The position numbers and the translations under genes were made by a program. The notes beneath the pieces were generated by a model. The model saw only the letters and a program-made list of their open reading frames with translations, was not told the origin of the DNA and did no database searches. DNA of 64,000 nucleotides from Planctomycetota bacterium. Its GTDB lineage: Bacteria; Planctomycetota; UBA1135; GCA-002686595. Shown here piece by piece: positions 52,444 to 61,665 of the stretch; position 1 is the first letter of the stretch, and every line of letters begins with the position of its first letter. Location: assembly GCA_016714045.1 (NCBI GenBank), contig JADJNY010000008.1, positions 248,001-312,000 of the forward strand. The letters are read 5' to 3'.

Positions 52444-55146
52444 TCACCAGCGGATGCGCACCCCGTTCGTGACGTTCGACGTCGCCGGCGGACAGAAGAG
52501 CGCCGCGGTGCTGCGGTACCACGCCTGGTAGTACGCGACGACCCCGCTCCCGCTCGTGGTCCCGCTGCGCACGGAGAGCAGCGGGTCGCCGACGGACGGG
52601 AACTCCGCCGCGCCGGCGGCGGTCGTGCGCAGCGCGAGGCGCACGATCGAGCCGTCGATGCAGCGCACGCCGTCGCCGAACACGGCGCCGCCCGCGACGC
52701 GCGCGTCGCCCGCGAGGAACAAGACGCCGGTGCTCGCCGGGAGGCCCGTCGCGTGCAACACGACGCCGTCGGGGCGAGTGCGCCCGACCGCGATGAGCTC
52801 GCCGCCGTTCGCGTTCGCGTTCGACGCGCAACCGCGGCCTGGGCCGCCGAAGTTCCCGCACGGACACGCCGTCGTCACCGCGAAGTCGAGCCCGTCGCCG
52901 GCGCAGAAGCGCTCGAGGTCGCAGCCGCCGAGGCGCGCGACGAGGCGCGACGGCCGCCCGCCCGCCGCCGTGAACGTGCCACCGACGAACAAGGTCGGCC
53001 CCTGCCCAGTCCCGTCGTCGACGTCGCCGAGCGCCGTCGCGGGACCGTCGAGCCCGCCCGCGACCTCGGTCCAGCTCGAGCCGTCGCCGCGCCAGCGCGC
53101 GAGGCCGCGCGGTTGTCCGGCCTGGAACTGTCCGGCCGCGAAGAGCACGGGCCCCGCCCCGTCGTCGAACACGTGCAGGTCGTAGGTCGTGACGAGGAAG
53201 ATCACCGTGCTCCACGTCCCGGCCGCACCGCGGCGCCAGATGCCGTTCGTGCCGCCCGTGAAGAGCTCGGGCCCGCTGCTCGCGTCGAAGACCGCGAGCG
53301 TGCGCGCGTCGCCGCCGAAGCCGAGGCTGGTCCAGGTCCCAGCGCGGTAGCTCGCGACCGTGCTGAAGGGCTGCGTGCCGAAGTTGCCGCCGACGATGAG
53401 CGCCGGCCCCGAGCCGTCGTCCCACACCGCGAGCGAGACCCCGACGGCGAGCGCCGAGACCGGCCCGTTCACGGGCGGAGCGGTCCATGCCGTACCGTTC
53501 CAGCGCGCGACCTTCGGCACCGGGACCCCGCCCGCGCTCGTGAAGAACCCGGTCGTGTAGAGCGCGGGCCCCGTCCCGTCGTCGAAGACCGCGAGGGCGA
53601 ACGCGTCGTCGGAGAGCCCGCCGCCGACCGGCTGCCAGAGCGCTCCGTCCCAGCGCGCGACGTGGTTCACGAGCACGCCGCCGCTCAGCGTGAACCGGCC
53701 GACGGCGTAGAGCTCGCTTCCCGCGCCGAGGCCCGCGTCGTAGCTCGCGAACGCGCGCACCTCGGGGCCGTACAGCGACGGTCCGCCCTCGAAGCCCGCG
53801 CCGAGCGGCTGCCAGGCCGATCCGTCCCAGCGCGCGACGTTCTTCACGCTGCCGCCCGCGGACGCGTCGAACCGCCCGCCCGCGACGAGCTCGGGGCCGC
53901 CGCCGAAGTCGTGCACGCCGTACGCGAGCACGTAGTCGCTCGCGCCCGAGCCGAGGAAGGCGCCGCCCGCGGGCACGGGGCTCCACGCCCCGCCGTCCCA
54001 ACGCGCGACGTGGTTCACCGCACGGCCGTCGGCCCGCAGGAAGTCGCCGCCCGCGAACAGCCGCGGGCCGGCGCCCTCGTCGAAGGTCGCGAACGCGCCG
54101 ACGAAGGGGACCCCAGCGGTCCCGCCGGTCATTCCGCTTCCAGCTGGACTCCAATTCGATCCCGCCCAGCGCGCGACGCGCTCCGCGGCGACCCCGCCGG
54201 CGTGCGTGAACATCCCGCCGACCCAGAGCTCGCCCGCCGTCGACGAGCCGAGCCCGAAGACCTCGCCGTCGACGCCGGCGCCGAGCGCGGACCACGCGCT
54301 GCCGTTCCAGCGCGCGACGCGGCTCAGCGGGAGCGCGCCGGAGCTCGCGAAGTTCCCGCCGGCGTACAGCGCGGGCCCGCCGCCTTCGTCGTGCACGTGG
54401 AGCGCGCGCACGCGGCTGTTGAACCCGTTGCCGACGGCGGACCAGCTCGTGCCGTTCCAGCGCGCGACGTGCTCCGCGGGCGCACCGCCCGCGAGCGTGA
54501 ACTCGCCAGCGGCGTAGAGCGCGGGCCCGCCCCCGTCGTCGAAGACGCTGAGCGCAAACACGGGCTGGTCGAGCCCTGTGCCGAGCGCGGACCAGCTCGT
54601 GCCGTTCCAGCGCGCGATGCGATTCGCGCTCGCGCCGCCCGCGACGGTGAACACGCCCGCGGCGACGAGTTCCGGGCCCGCGCCCGAGTCGTACACCGCG
54701 AGGGCGAACACCTGGTCGTTCACGCCGCCGCCGACCGCGCTCCAGCTCGTGCCGTTCCAGCGGCCGACGCGCGCGAGCGCGACTCCGCCGCCCTGCGTCG
54801 CGGTGAAGGCGCCACCGGCGTAGAGCGCGAGCCCGGCGCCGTCGTCGAAGCCCTCGATCGCGAGCGCGGAGTTGTTCAAACCCGGACCGAGCGCCGACCA
54901 CGCCGTGCCGTCCCAGCGCGCGATGCCCGAGGTCGTCACCGTGCTCGCGATCGCGAACGCGCCGCCGGCATAGAGTGCAGGCGGCGTCGAGGGCCCGAGG
55001 TCCAGCGCGCGCAACGCGACGACGCGCTGATCGAACCCAGGAGCGGAGAAGCCATCGCTCCAGCTGCCGCACTGCGCCTCGGTGTCGGCGGACAAGAGGG
55101 CCAGGGCGAGCACGGAAAGGCACGCGTGCGAGCGGAGCGGGAGCAT
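52444..55146 (-). CDS. secreted repeat protein (about 47-residue repeats) with CPCGN tail
   Basis: 900 residues, signal peptide LRSHACLSVLALALLSADTE. About 14-15 tandem units follow. The pattern is RWNGTSWSALGxG, then a variable segment with VFALxVxDDGxGPALYAGG and xFTxAGG. Each ends with a Trp-containing hairpin, so a long beta-propeller or beta-solenoid is likely. The last 147 residues form the Cys-rich tail: RFCAGDGLD, ACPCGNFGGPGRGCASNAN and FCPPATSNVTNGVRIRW. The repeats resemble those annotated as delta-60 or kelch-like repeats in planctomycete surface proteins. No enzymatic motif is visible; adhesion or matrix function is a guess. Confidence 0.87.
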   Translation of the reverse strand: MLPLRSHACLSVLALALLSADTEAQCGSWSDGFSAPGFDQRVVALRALDLGPSTPPALYAGGAFAIASTVTTSGIARWDGTAWSALGPGLNNSALAIEGFDDGAGLALYAGGAFTATQGGGVALARVGRWNGTSWSAVGGGVNDQVFALAVYDSGAGPELVAAGVFTVAGGASANRIARWNGTSWSALGTGLDQPVFALSVFDDGGGPALYAAGEFTLAGGAPAEHVARWNGTSWSAVGNGFNSRVRALHVHDEGGGPALYAGGNFASSGALPLSRVARWNGSAWSALGAGVDGEVFGLGSSTAGELWVGGMFTHAGGVAAERVARWAGSNWSPAGSGMTGGTAGVPFVGAFATFDEGAGPRLFAGGDFLRADGRAVNHVARWDGGAWSPVPAGGAFLGSGASDYVLAYGVHDFGGGPELVAGGRFDASAGGSVKNVARWDGSAWQPLGAGFEGGPSLYGPEVRAFASYDAGLGAGSELYAVGRFTLSGGVLVNHVARWDGALWQPVGGGLSDDAFALAVFDDGTGPALYTTGFFTSAGGVPVPKVARWNGTAWTAPPVNGPVSALAVGVSLAVWDDGSGPALIVGGNFGTQPFSTVASYRAGTWTSLGFGGDARTLAVFDASSGPELFTGGTNGIWRRGAAGTWSTVIFLVTTYDLHVFDDGAGPVLFAAGQFQAGQPRGLARWRGDGSSWTEVAGGLDGPATALGDVDDGTGQGPTLFVGGTFTAAGGRPSRLVARLGGCDLERFCAGDGLDFAVTTACPCGNFGGPGRGCASNANANGGELIAVGRTRPDGVVLHATGLPASTGVLFLAGDARVAGGAVFGDGVRCIDGSIVRLALRTTAAGAAEFPSVGDPLLSVRSGTTSGSGVVAYYQAWYRSTAALFCPPATSNVTNGVRIRW

Positions 55147-55152
55147 GCCACG

Positions 55153-55158
55153 AAGGTA
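55153..55158 (-). promoter_or_regulatory. candidate -10 element (TACCTT) of the 900-aa repeat protein gene
   Basis: TACCTT on the minus strand, six bases before the ATG at 55146. No clear -35. Confidence 0.35.
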
Positions 55159-55252
55159 GCAGGACGGGCGCCGGACCGTCGGCGGGCAGCGCAGCCCGGG
55201 AGCGGATCCGCCTCCCGTTGCGCCGCCGGCGCGGCCGAGCCACGCTCTGCGC

Positions 55253-56428
55253 ATGACGACCGGTCGCACCCGCGCCCTCACGGCGATCGCCCTTGCGCTC
55301 GCGACGCTCCTCGCGTCGAACTGCATGTCGCTCGACCTGCACGACCGCACGCGGTTCGAGGAGCGGAGCCTGACGCTCGTCGATCTCGCGCACGACGCGG
55401 AGCGCCGCTCCGTCGTCGACCACGAATCGGGACAGTACCTCGGCCACCCGACGACCGTGCTGCTCGACGACGGGAAGACGCTCCTCTGCGCCTACCCCGA
55501 AGGCCACGGCCGCGGCGCGATCCGCGTGAAGCGCTCGACGGACGGCGGCCGCACGTGGAGCGAACGCCGCCCCGTCCCCGCGAGCTTCGCGACGAGCCTC
55601 GAGACCCCGACCTTGTTCCGCATCGCTACGCAGAGCGGCGAGAAGCGCCTGCTCCTCTTCTCCGGCCTCTTCCCCGCGCGCCTCTCGACGTCGGACGACG
55701 ACGGTGAGCACTTCACGGAGCTCGCGCCGATCGGCGCCTTTGGCGGGATCGTCGTGATGTCGTCGCTCGCGCGCCTCGCCGACGGCGAGCTCGCGGCGTG
55801 GTTCCACGACGACGGGCGCTTCTTCCATGCGGGCGGGAGCGCGACGGGCACGTTCACGCTGTACGAGACGCGCTCCTCGGACGACGGGACGACGTGGAGC
55901 ACGCCGCGCGCGCTCTGGAGCGGATCGGACCTCCACCTGTGCGAGCCCGGCGTCGTGCGCTCGCCCGACGGCAAGGAGCTCGCGCTCTTCCTGCGCGAGA
56001 ACCGGCGCGTCGCGCCGTCGCAGGTGATCACGTCGCGCGACGAAGGCGTCACGTGGAGCGCGCCGCGCTCGCTCGCGTGGACGCTGACCGGCGACCGGCA
56101 CGTCGCGCGCTACGCACCGGACGGCCGCCTCGTCGTCACGTTCCGCGACACGGCTGAAGGCAGCCCGTGGCGCGGCGACTGGGTCCTGTGGGTCGGGACG
56201 TACGCGGACGCGCTCGACGGGCGCGAGGGCGAGCTGCGTGTGCGACTCGCCGACAACGTCGACGCGTGGGACTGCGGGTACGCGGGGCTCGAGCTCCTCG
56301 CCGATGGGACCTTTGCCGCGACGAGCTACGGGCACTGGGCGGCGGGCCTCGCGCCGTGGGTGATCTGCGTCCGCTTCCGCCTCGACGAACTCGACCGGCG
56401 CGCACGGGGGGCGAGCGCGCCGCACTGA
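55253..56428 (+). CDS. sialidase-like BNR/Asp-box lipoprotein
   Basis: 391 residues, lipobox LLASNC at about 20-25. A six-bladed propeller is indicated by three Asp boxes: RSTDGGRTWSE, RSSDDGTTWSTP and TSRDEGVTWSAP. The active-site-like HPTTVLLDDGKTLLCAYPEG and RHVARYAPDGRLVVTFRD resemble family 33-type exo-sialidases and the wider sialidase-like hydrolase group. The arginine triad cannot be confirmed by eye. An outer-surface glycoside hydrolase is likely; true sialidase activity is uncertain. It is the only plus-strand gene between 46.5 and 64 kb. CACGCT, one base off the TANNNT pattern, lies six bases before the ATG. Confidence 0.85.
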   Translation: MTTGRTRALTAIALALATLLASNCMSLDLHDRTRFEERSLTLVDLAHDAERRSVVDHESGQYLGHPTTVLLDDGKTLLCAYPEGHGRGAIRVKRSTDGGRTWSERRPVPASFATSLETPTLFRIATQSGEKRLLLFSGLFPARLSTSDDDGEHFTELAPIGAFGGIVVMSSLARLADGELAAWFHDDGRFFHAGGSATGTFTLYETRSSDDGTTWSTPRALWSGSDLHLCEPGVVRSPDGKELALFLRENRRVAPSQVITSRDEGVTWSAPRSLAWTLTGDRHVARYAPDGRLVVTFRDTAEGSPWRGDWVLWVGTYADALDGREGELRVRLADNVDAWDCGYAGLELLADGTFAATSYGHWAAGLAPWVICVRFRLDELDRRARGASAPH

Positions 56429-56451
56429 GTCGGGCCTCGGCGGCGCGTCCG

Positions 56452-58092
56452 CTACCAGACGACGCGGTACCCGCTCGACGTGTTGAACGTGTCGGGCGTG
56501 CAGAACGGCGCCGCGTTGCGGTAGTAGACCTGGAACCACTGGCTCGTACCCGACCCAGGGATCGCCTGGCTGCGGGCCGAGATCGGGAGTTCGCCCGGCT
56601 CGGGGTCGTGCGCGACGCCGCCGACGGCCGTGCGCGCACGCAGCCGGCGCAGCGTTCCGGAGAGGCAGAAGATGCCGTCGCCGAAGGGCGTGCCCGTCGC
56701 GTCGAACGCGTCGCCCGAAAGGAAGAGGCCAACCGACGTCGGCGGCAGACCCTCCACCGAAAGTCGCAGCGTGTCGGGCGACGTCGTTCCCATTGCGTCG
56801 AGCCACCCTCCGGCGGGTTCGTACGAGTTCGCGCACCCCCGGCCGGGAGCGCCCGGGTTGTTGCACGGACAGTCCGTCGGACCGGAGCCATCGCCGAAGC
56901 ACACGGCCGTGCCCGGTGCCGGTCCGTCGACGCGCCAGATCTCGCCGTCCTGCTCGACGATCAAGAGTTCGCCGCGGCCGTCTTCGCCGAACGTGAAGAC
57001 GTTCGTGATCGACGGACCGCCGATGGGCGCGAGCTCCTGCGTGCGCTCCACGACGGGCCCCGGGACGCCGGTCGCGCTCACGGCGAACGACCAGATGCGA
57101 TTGCTGCAGTAGTCGGCGAAGAAGTACGTGCCCGCGAGGCTCGGGATCGCCGCGCCACGGTAGACGTGGCCGCCGATGATCGAGCAACCCATCGCGTGGC
57201 CGTACTGATGGATGGGCAGGGTCAGGCTCGCCGCGTTGCAGACGCAGCCGCTCAGGCCCGTGCACGCGAGACCCTCCATGCAGCGCCAGCCGAAATTCAG
57301 GCCCGTGGTGCCGGCGAGCGCGACGTCGACTTCCTCGCGCAACCCTTCCCCCACGTCGCCGATGAAGAGGTGTCCCGTCACGCGATCGAACGTGCACCGC
57401 CATGGGTTGCGCAGGCCGTAGTGGAGGACCTCGTCCGCGCCCGGGATCGCGCCGGCGAACGGGTTCGTCGGCGGGATCGCGTAGTTGCGCAGCGGATCCG
57501 CGGGGAAGTCGTCGCCGTTGACGTCGAGGCGCAGGATCTTGCCGAGCAGCACGTCGAGGTTCTGCGCGTTGTTCGCGCTGTCGTTGAACGAACCGCCGTC
57601 GCCGAGCGCGACGTAGAGGTAGCCGTCGGGCCCGAACGCGAGCGCGCCGCCGTTGTGGTTCGGGAACGGCTGCGGCACGACGAGGAGCGTGCGCGCACTC
57701 GCCGGATCCGCGCGTTCGAGGACGTTCGCGTCGCGCCGGAACTCGCGCACGACCGAGGTCCCCGACGCGTCCGTCAAGTGCACGTAGACGAGCCCGTTCG
57801 TCTCGTACGCCGGGTGGAACGCGAGACCGAGCAGGCCCTGCTCGATGCCCGTCGAAACGGGGCCGGCGTCGACGAAGGGCGTCGGGAGCAGCTCACCGTT
57901 GCGGACGACGCGCACGAGGCCGGTCCACTGCTCCGTCGCGAACAACCGGTGCGGATCACCCGGCGGAGCGACGACGCTCGTCGGACGGTCGAGGCCGTAG
58001 CCTACGCGCGTCGTGTGCAGCGCTTGGGCGCCGGCCACCGACGAGACGACGAGCCCGGCGAGAGCCGTTGTGAGGCGACGAGGATCGAGCAC
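56452..58092 (-). CDS. secreted PQQ-type aldose sugar dehydrogenase-like protein (GSDH family) with CPCN tail
   Basis: 546 residues from the GTG at 58092, which gives a clean signal peptide (LDPRRLTTALAGLVVSSVAG); a GTG at 58218 would add 42 low-complexity residues. The six-bladed GSDH/Hedgehog-interacting-type propeller shows LDRPTSVVAPPGDPHRLFAT, EQGLLGLAFHPAYETNGLVY, NHNGGALAFGPDGYLYVALG, VLHYGLRNPWRCTFDRVTG and IGDVGEGLREEVDV. Such enzymes oxidise aldoses with PQQ, but many relatives lack cofactor. The last 120 residues are the Cys-rich tail with a variant DCPCNNPGAPGRGCANSYE and FCTPDTFNTSSGYRVVW. Secretion and tail-dependent sorting are inferred. Confidence 0.87.
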   Translation of the reverse strand: MLDPRRLTTALAGLVVSSVAGAQALHTTRVGYGLDRPTSVVAPPGDPHRLFATEQWTGLVRVVRNGELLPTPFVDAGPVSTGIEQGLLGLAFHPAYETNGLVYVHLTDASGTSVVREFRRDANVLERADPASARTLLVVPQPFPNHNGGALAFGPDGYLYVALGDGGSFNDSANNAQNLDVLLGKILRLDVNGDDFPADPLRNYAIPPTNPFAGAIPGADEVLHYGLRNPWRCTFDRVTGHLFIGDVGEGLREEVDVALAGTTGLNFGWRCMEGLACTGLSGCVCNAASLTLPIHQYGHAMGCSIIGGHVYRGAAIPSLAGTYFFADYCSNRIWSFAVSATGVPGPVVERTQELAPIGGPSITNVFTFGEDGRGELLIVEQDGEIWRVDGPAPGTAVCFGDGSGPTDCPCNNPGAPGRGCANSYEPAGGWLDAMGTTSPDTLRLSVEGLPPTSVGLFLSGDAFDATGTPFGDGIFCLSGTLRRLRARTAVGGVAHDPEPGELPISARSQAIPGSGTSQWFQVYYRNAAPFCTPDTFNTSSGYRVVW

Positions 58093-58469
58093 GCGGAGCG
58101 CTTCTGGAACGGCCGAGGGAGAGGGTGAGGACCCCGTTGCGCCGTAGGGCGGCGTCGGGAAATCGGCCCGAAACGCCCGCACGAACCGCGTGGGGCGCGG
58201 TCGCGCAGGGCGAGCCACCGCAGTCTACGTCAGAAATCGCGTGCGTGCGGACCCGATCGCTCCGGGCCGGCGCGACAGCGCGTCGGAAGAGCGCGTCAGC
58301 GCTGCGTCCATCCGAGCGGGAGGATCCGGCCCATACGGGCCGAGACGTCCGTCCAGCGCGCGCAGCCGTCGTGCGTTTCGACGGGAAACGAGCTCGCGGC
58401 AGCTGCGACCGCGCGGAGTCCCGCGGCGCGAGCGAGTCGCGCCGATCAGGGGGCTTCAGCGCGCGCTCT
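58093..58469. other. gene-free stretch with one candidate -10 element
   Basis: 377 bases without a gene I can support if the start at 58092 is right. It contains TAGACT on the minus strand at 58222-58227, a candidate -10 that would start transcription close to 58215. That favours the downstream start codon of the GSDH-like gene. Nothing else was recognised: no hairpin with a T-run, no RNA gene, no repeat. Confidence 0.45.
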
Positions 58470-59291
58470 TCACTTCGCGTCCGGCGCAGGCCCTTCGCAC
58501 ACGACGCGGAACCCGGCGAAGGGCGCGTCCGTGAGCCAGAACTTCGACTTCGGGATCTGCGGGTCGCGTCGGTTCCACGCGGGCTCCTGGAGGAGCCGCG
58601 CCGAGAAGCGCGCCTCGTCGCGCGTCGAGCGGTACGAGCCGCCGCGCAGGATGCCGGTGCCGTCGGGGGCGAGGCACCACTCGCCCGTGTTGCCGATCAC
58701 GTCGTGGAGGCCGAACGCGTTCGGCTTCCGCGCGGCGCACGGGTGCGTCTTCGCGCCGGAGTTCGCGGCCGTCCAGGCGTAGTCGTCGAGCGCGTCGCCG
58801 CCGAGCCAGTCGCCGGTCTCGCCGGCGCGCGCGGCGTGCTCCCACTCAGCCTCGGTCGGCAAGCGGTAGCGGCGGCCCGTGTGGGCGGAGAGCCACTCGC
58901 AGAAGCTCTGCGCGCTCAAGCACGACATCGAGAGCGCGGGGTAGCCCGCGTGTCCGAAGCCCTGGTCCATCGGGATGTACGGCTGCGTCGAGCGCGTGAC
59001 GGCGTCGACCGCGGGCGTCGTGAGCTTCTGCTCCTCGTCCTGGCGGAAGAGATAGACGTCGTAGGCCTCCCACGGCAGCTCGGTCGTCGCGAACCAGAGC
59101 GGCTTCGGCCCCGGGATGGGGACCATCCGCAGCACCGCGGTGCACCCGGGGACCGGCTCGTCGAATGCGGCGAGCGCGGGCGCGGCGTGTGCAACAGGCG
59201 CCGCGGCGTCGGGGCGCTTCGAGTCCGTGCCGCCGCTCATGCAGGCAGCGACGCTGGAGACGGTGACGAGGAGGACGAGGGCGCGCTTCAT
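58470..59291 (-). CDS. formylglycine-generating-enzyme (SUMF1/EgtB) fold lipoprotein
   Basis: 273 residues, ribosome-binding site GGAGAAG, lipobox VAAC (Cys17). FGE-sulfatase domain: VLRMVPIPGPKPLWFATTEL, PALSMSCLSAQSFCEWLSAH, YRLPTEAEWEHAARAGE, NAFGLHDVIGNTGEWCLA and GILRGGSYRS. The paired Cys copper site of true FGE cannot be identified, and no sulfatase gene is present in the window, so activation of a sulfatase is only one option. Many lipoprotein members bind other ligands. It lies 25 bases after the isomerase-like gene (stop at 59317 on the same strand) and is probably its co-transcribed neighbour. Confidence 0.85.
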   Translation of the reverse strand: MKRALVLLVTVSSVAACMSGGTDSKRPDAAAPVAHAAPALAAFDEPVPGCTAVLRMVPIPGPKPLWFATTELPWEAYDVYLFRQDEEQKLTTPAVDAVTRSTQPYIPMDQGFGHAGYPALSMSCLSAQSFCEWLSAHTGRRYRLPTEAEWEHAARAGETGDWLGGDALDDYAWTAANSGAKTHPCAARKPNAFGLHDVIGNTGEWCLAPDGTGILRGGSYRSTRDEARFSARLLQEPAWNRRDPQIPKSKFWLTDAPFAGFRVVCEGPAPDAK

Positions 59292-59316
59292 CGACGGGCT
59301 TCTCCGCGGAGCGAGC

Positions 59317-60240
59317 TCACCATCGGTCGGCCTGCGCGACGGCGCGCGCGGCGTCGAGCGGATCGCCCTTCGGCGAGCACTCGAGGCCGACCCAGCCGCG
59401 GAAACCGAGCTCGTGGGCTTCGCGCAGCACGCGGGCGTAGTGGATCTCGCCGGTGCCGGGCTCGTGGCGTCCCGGATGGTCGGCGATCTGGAGGTACGTG
59501 ATCTCGTCGTAGCCCTCGCGCAGGTGACCGCAGAGGTCGCCCTCGCTGATCTGCATGTGGTAGAGGTCCCACAGGATCTTCACCTTCGGCGAGCCGACGG
59601 CGCGCACGATCGCGAGCGCGTCCGCGCTTCCGTACAGGCAGTGCCCCGGGTGGTCGACGCGGCCGTTCATCGGCTCGAGCATGAGCGTCACGCCCGCCTG
59701 CTCCGCGAGCGGCGCGACGCGCTTCAGGCCGGTGATCACGTCCGCGTGCATCTCGGCGAGCGTCCTCCCCGGCTGCAGGTTGCCCGCGACGACGCACAGG
59801 TGCTGGTTGCCGAGCTTCTTCGACACCTCGAGCGCCGCGCGGATCGCGGCCTCGAACTCGTCGTGGTGCTTCGCGTTGCAGAGTCCGGGCTCGAAGCCCC
59901 ACCCCGTGAACTGCGTCACCGCGAGGCCGAGCTCCGACGTGAGCTTCGCGAGCGCGTCGAGGTCCTTCGAGCGCCAATCCCAGAACTCGATCCCGGGGAA
60001 ACCGAGCGCCGCGGCCTTCTTCACGCGTTCGAGGAACGGCAGGTTCGACCACCACATCTCGACGTTGACCGCGAACTTCGTGTGCGGGGTCTTGCCGATC
60101 CCGCGCAGGTCCTCGGCGGCCGAGTCGAACGGACGTTCTTGCGCGGGGGCCGGCGGATCCTGCGCGGCGCGTGCCAGCGCGGGAGCGGCGCCGAGCGCGA
60201 GCCCGGCTTGCAGCAAACCTCGACGATCGATGCGATTCAT
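59317..60240 (-). CDS. Tat-exported sugar isomerase/epimerase-like TIM barrel (hydroxypyruvate isomerase type)
   Basis: 307 residues, twin-arginine signal RIDRRGLLQAGLALGAAPAL (3-22). The AP-endonuclease-2/xylose-isomerase-like barrel is shown by ALGFPGIEFWDWRSKD, NQHLCVVAGNLQPGRTLAEM, the metal Glu in GVTLMLEPMNGRVDHPGH, VKILWDLYHMQISEGDL, YLQIADHPGRHEPGTGEIHY and the final Glu in WVGLECSPKGDP. The set closely matches hydroxypyruvate isomerases (Hyi), yet the Tat signal puts this copy outside the cytoplasm, as is common in planctomycetes. A role in periplasmic sugar or ketose conversion together with the adjacent Gfo/Idh enzyme is inferred. Confidence 0.9.
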   Translation of the reverse strand: MNRIDRRGLLQAGLALGAAPALARAAQDPPAPAQERPFDSAAEDLRGIGKTPHTKFAVNVEMWWSNLPFLERVKKAAALGFPGIEFWDWRSKDLDALAKLTSELGLAVTQFTGWGFEPGLCNAKHHDEFEAAIRAALEVSKKLGNQHLCVVAGNLQPGRTLAEMHADVITGLKRVAPLAEQAGVTLMLEPMNGRVDHPGHCLYGSADALAIVRAVGSPKVKILWDLYHMQISEGDLCGHLREGYDEITYLQIADHPGRHEPGTGEIHYARVLREAHELGFRGWVGLECSPKGDPLDAARAVAQADRW

Positions 60241-60280
60241 GCGGGAACTCTGCCGCGGCGTGGAGGCGCGCGGCGCGCGC

Positions 60281-61639
60281 TCACGAGAACGGCGTACGAC
60301 CGGGGACCGGCGGCGTGCGCGCGGGGAGTTCTCCGAAGGCGTAGCTCGGCAGGCCGAGCACTTCCTGCGAGTTGAGCGCCTGCTCCCACGAGATCACCTG
60401 GCCCGTGTAGGCCGCCATGCGCACCATGATCGCGAGCAGCGTGCTGTGCGTCATGCGCAGCCCGTCGTTCATCGGCTGGCCGGAGCGGATCGCGGCGAAG
60501 AGCTCGTCGTGCTCCGTCTGGTACATGTCGTTCTGCGGCGTCGCGCAGACCCACGGGCGCTTGCCTTCGATCGCCTGGTACGGCTCCCAGCCGCGCACCG
60601 TCGCCTTGCCTTCCGTGCCGTAGGCGTAGTCGTGGTTCTCGTTCGCGCAGCCCTCCCACTGGCGGCACATGTGGAAGCCCTTGCGGCCGTCGCCATAGTC
60701 GAACGTCGCGGAGAAGTGGTCCCAGCGATCGCCGACCTGCACGGGCGTCGAGCGCCCGCCGACGGCGACCACGGACTTGGGCGCCACGTCCTTGAAGCAC
60801 CACGCCATCTTGTCGATCGAGTGCACGGCCTGCTCGACGACGTGGTCTCCGCCGATCCACGTGTAGTGGTACCAGTTGCGGATCGCGTACTCCATGTCGC
60901 TTTGGCCCGGCTTCCGCTGGACGTACGCGTTCGGTCCGGTGTTGTACGTCGTGTAGACGGTCTCGACGTCGCCGATCTGTCCGTCGACGATGCGGCCGAA
61001 GAGCTCGCGCTGGCGGTTGTGGTAGCGCCAGCACAGGCCCGACACGAGCACGAGTCCGGCGGCGCGCGCCTTCTCGACCGAAGCGAGGACGCTGCGGATG
61101 CCCGGCGCGTCGACGGCGACCGGCTTCTCGCAGAAGATGTGCTTCCCCTTCTCGACCGCGTACGCGAGCGTCTGCGGGCGAAATACGGGCGGCGTCGTGA
61201 GCAGCACGACGTCGACGTCCGTGTCGATCAACTGCTTGTACGAGTCGAAGCCCGTGAAGGAGCGATCGGGCGTCACACGCACGAGCTGATCCGCGTCCGC
61301 GCCGAGCGACTCGCGCAGGCCCTTCAGGCATCCGTCGACGCGATCGGGCAGGATGTCCGCCACCGCGTGGAGGACGACCGTGCCTTTCTCCGCGCGCAGC
61401 GCGTTGAACGCCGCGCCCGTGCCGCGTCCGCCGGCGCCGATCAGACCGACCTTGAGCACCTCCGGCGGGAGCTTCTTCTCGGGCGCGCGGATCACCGCGG
61501 GTGCGCCGAGCGCGGCGCCGGTGCCGCTCGTCGTGCAGCCGAAGAGGAGCGGCGCCGCGGCGGCGGCGGCCCCCTGGACGAACGTGCGACGATCGATGCC
61601 GGACTTCCTGGACGCGCGCGACGGACGGCGGGGCTTCAT
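60281..61639 (-). CDS. Tat-exported Gfo/Idh/MocA family oxidoreductase
   Basis: 452 residues from the ATG at 61639, which has GAGGAGA four to ten bases upstream. Tat signal KSGIDRRTFVQGAAAAAAPL. NAD-binding fold LKVGLIGAGGRGTGAAFNAL, the family motif GKHIFCEKPVAVD, then the planctomycete-type substrate domain: LVSGLCWRYHNRQRELFGRI, WYHYTWIGGDHVVEQAVHSI and DKMAWCFKDVAPKSVVAVGG. HDELFAAIRSGQPMNDGLRM closes it. Exported members (glycosidase-like GH109 or tightly bound NAD glucose-fructose oxidoreductases) act on periplasmic sugars. The downstream Hyi-like gene is also Tat-exported and 40 bases away, so a shared sugar pathway is likely. Confidence 0.92.
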   Translation of the reverse strand: MKPRRPSRASRKSGIDRRTFVQGAAAAAAPLLFGCTTSGTGAALGAPAVIRAPEKKLPPEVLKVGLIGAGGRGTGAAFNALRAEKGTVVLHAVADILPDRVDGCLKGLRESLGADADQLVRVTPDRSFTGFDSYKQLIDTDVDVVLLTTPPVFRPQTLAYAVEKGKHIFCEKPVAVDAPGIRSVLASVEKARAAGLVLVSGLCWRYHNRQRELFGRIVDGQIGDVETVYTTYNTGPNAYVQRKPGQSDMEYAIRNWYHYTWIGGDHVVEQAVHSIDKMAWCFKDVAPKSVVAVGGRSTPVQVGDRWDHFSATFDYGDGRKGFHMCRQWEGCANENHDYAYGTEGKATVRGWEPYQAIEGKRPWVCATPQNDMYQTEHDELFAAIRSGQPMNDGLRMTHSTLLAIMVRMAAYTGQVISWEQALNSQEVLGLPSYAFGELPARTPPVPGRTPFS

Positions 61640-61665
61640 GGGTCTCCTCGAGTTGGGGCCGGCGG

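Noticed and set aside
52444..55146. Tandem DNA repeat array or CRISPR-like structure
   Set aside because: The periodicity is at the protein level (about 47 residues) with divergent DNA between units, all in one open frame; there are no identical repeats with spacers.
51641..57403. A 1920-codon open frame on the minus strand crossing several genes
   Set aside because: It is a G+C-driven shadow: the translation is Arg/Ala-rich and lacks any domain, while other frames of the same DNA encode clear proteins with signal peptides and catalytic motifs.
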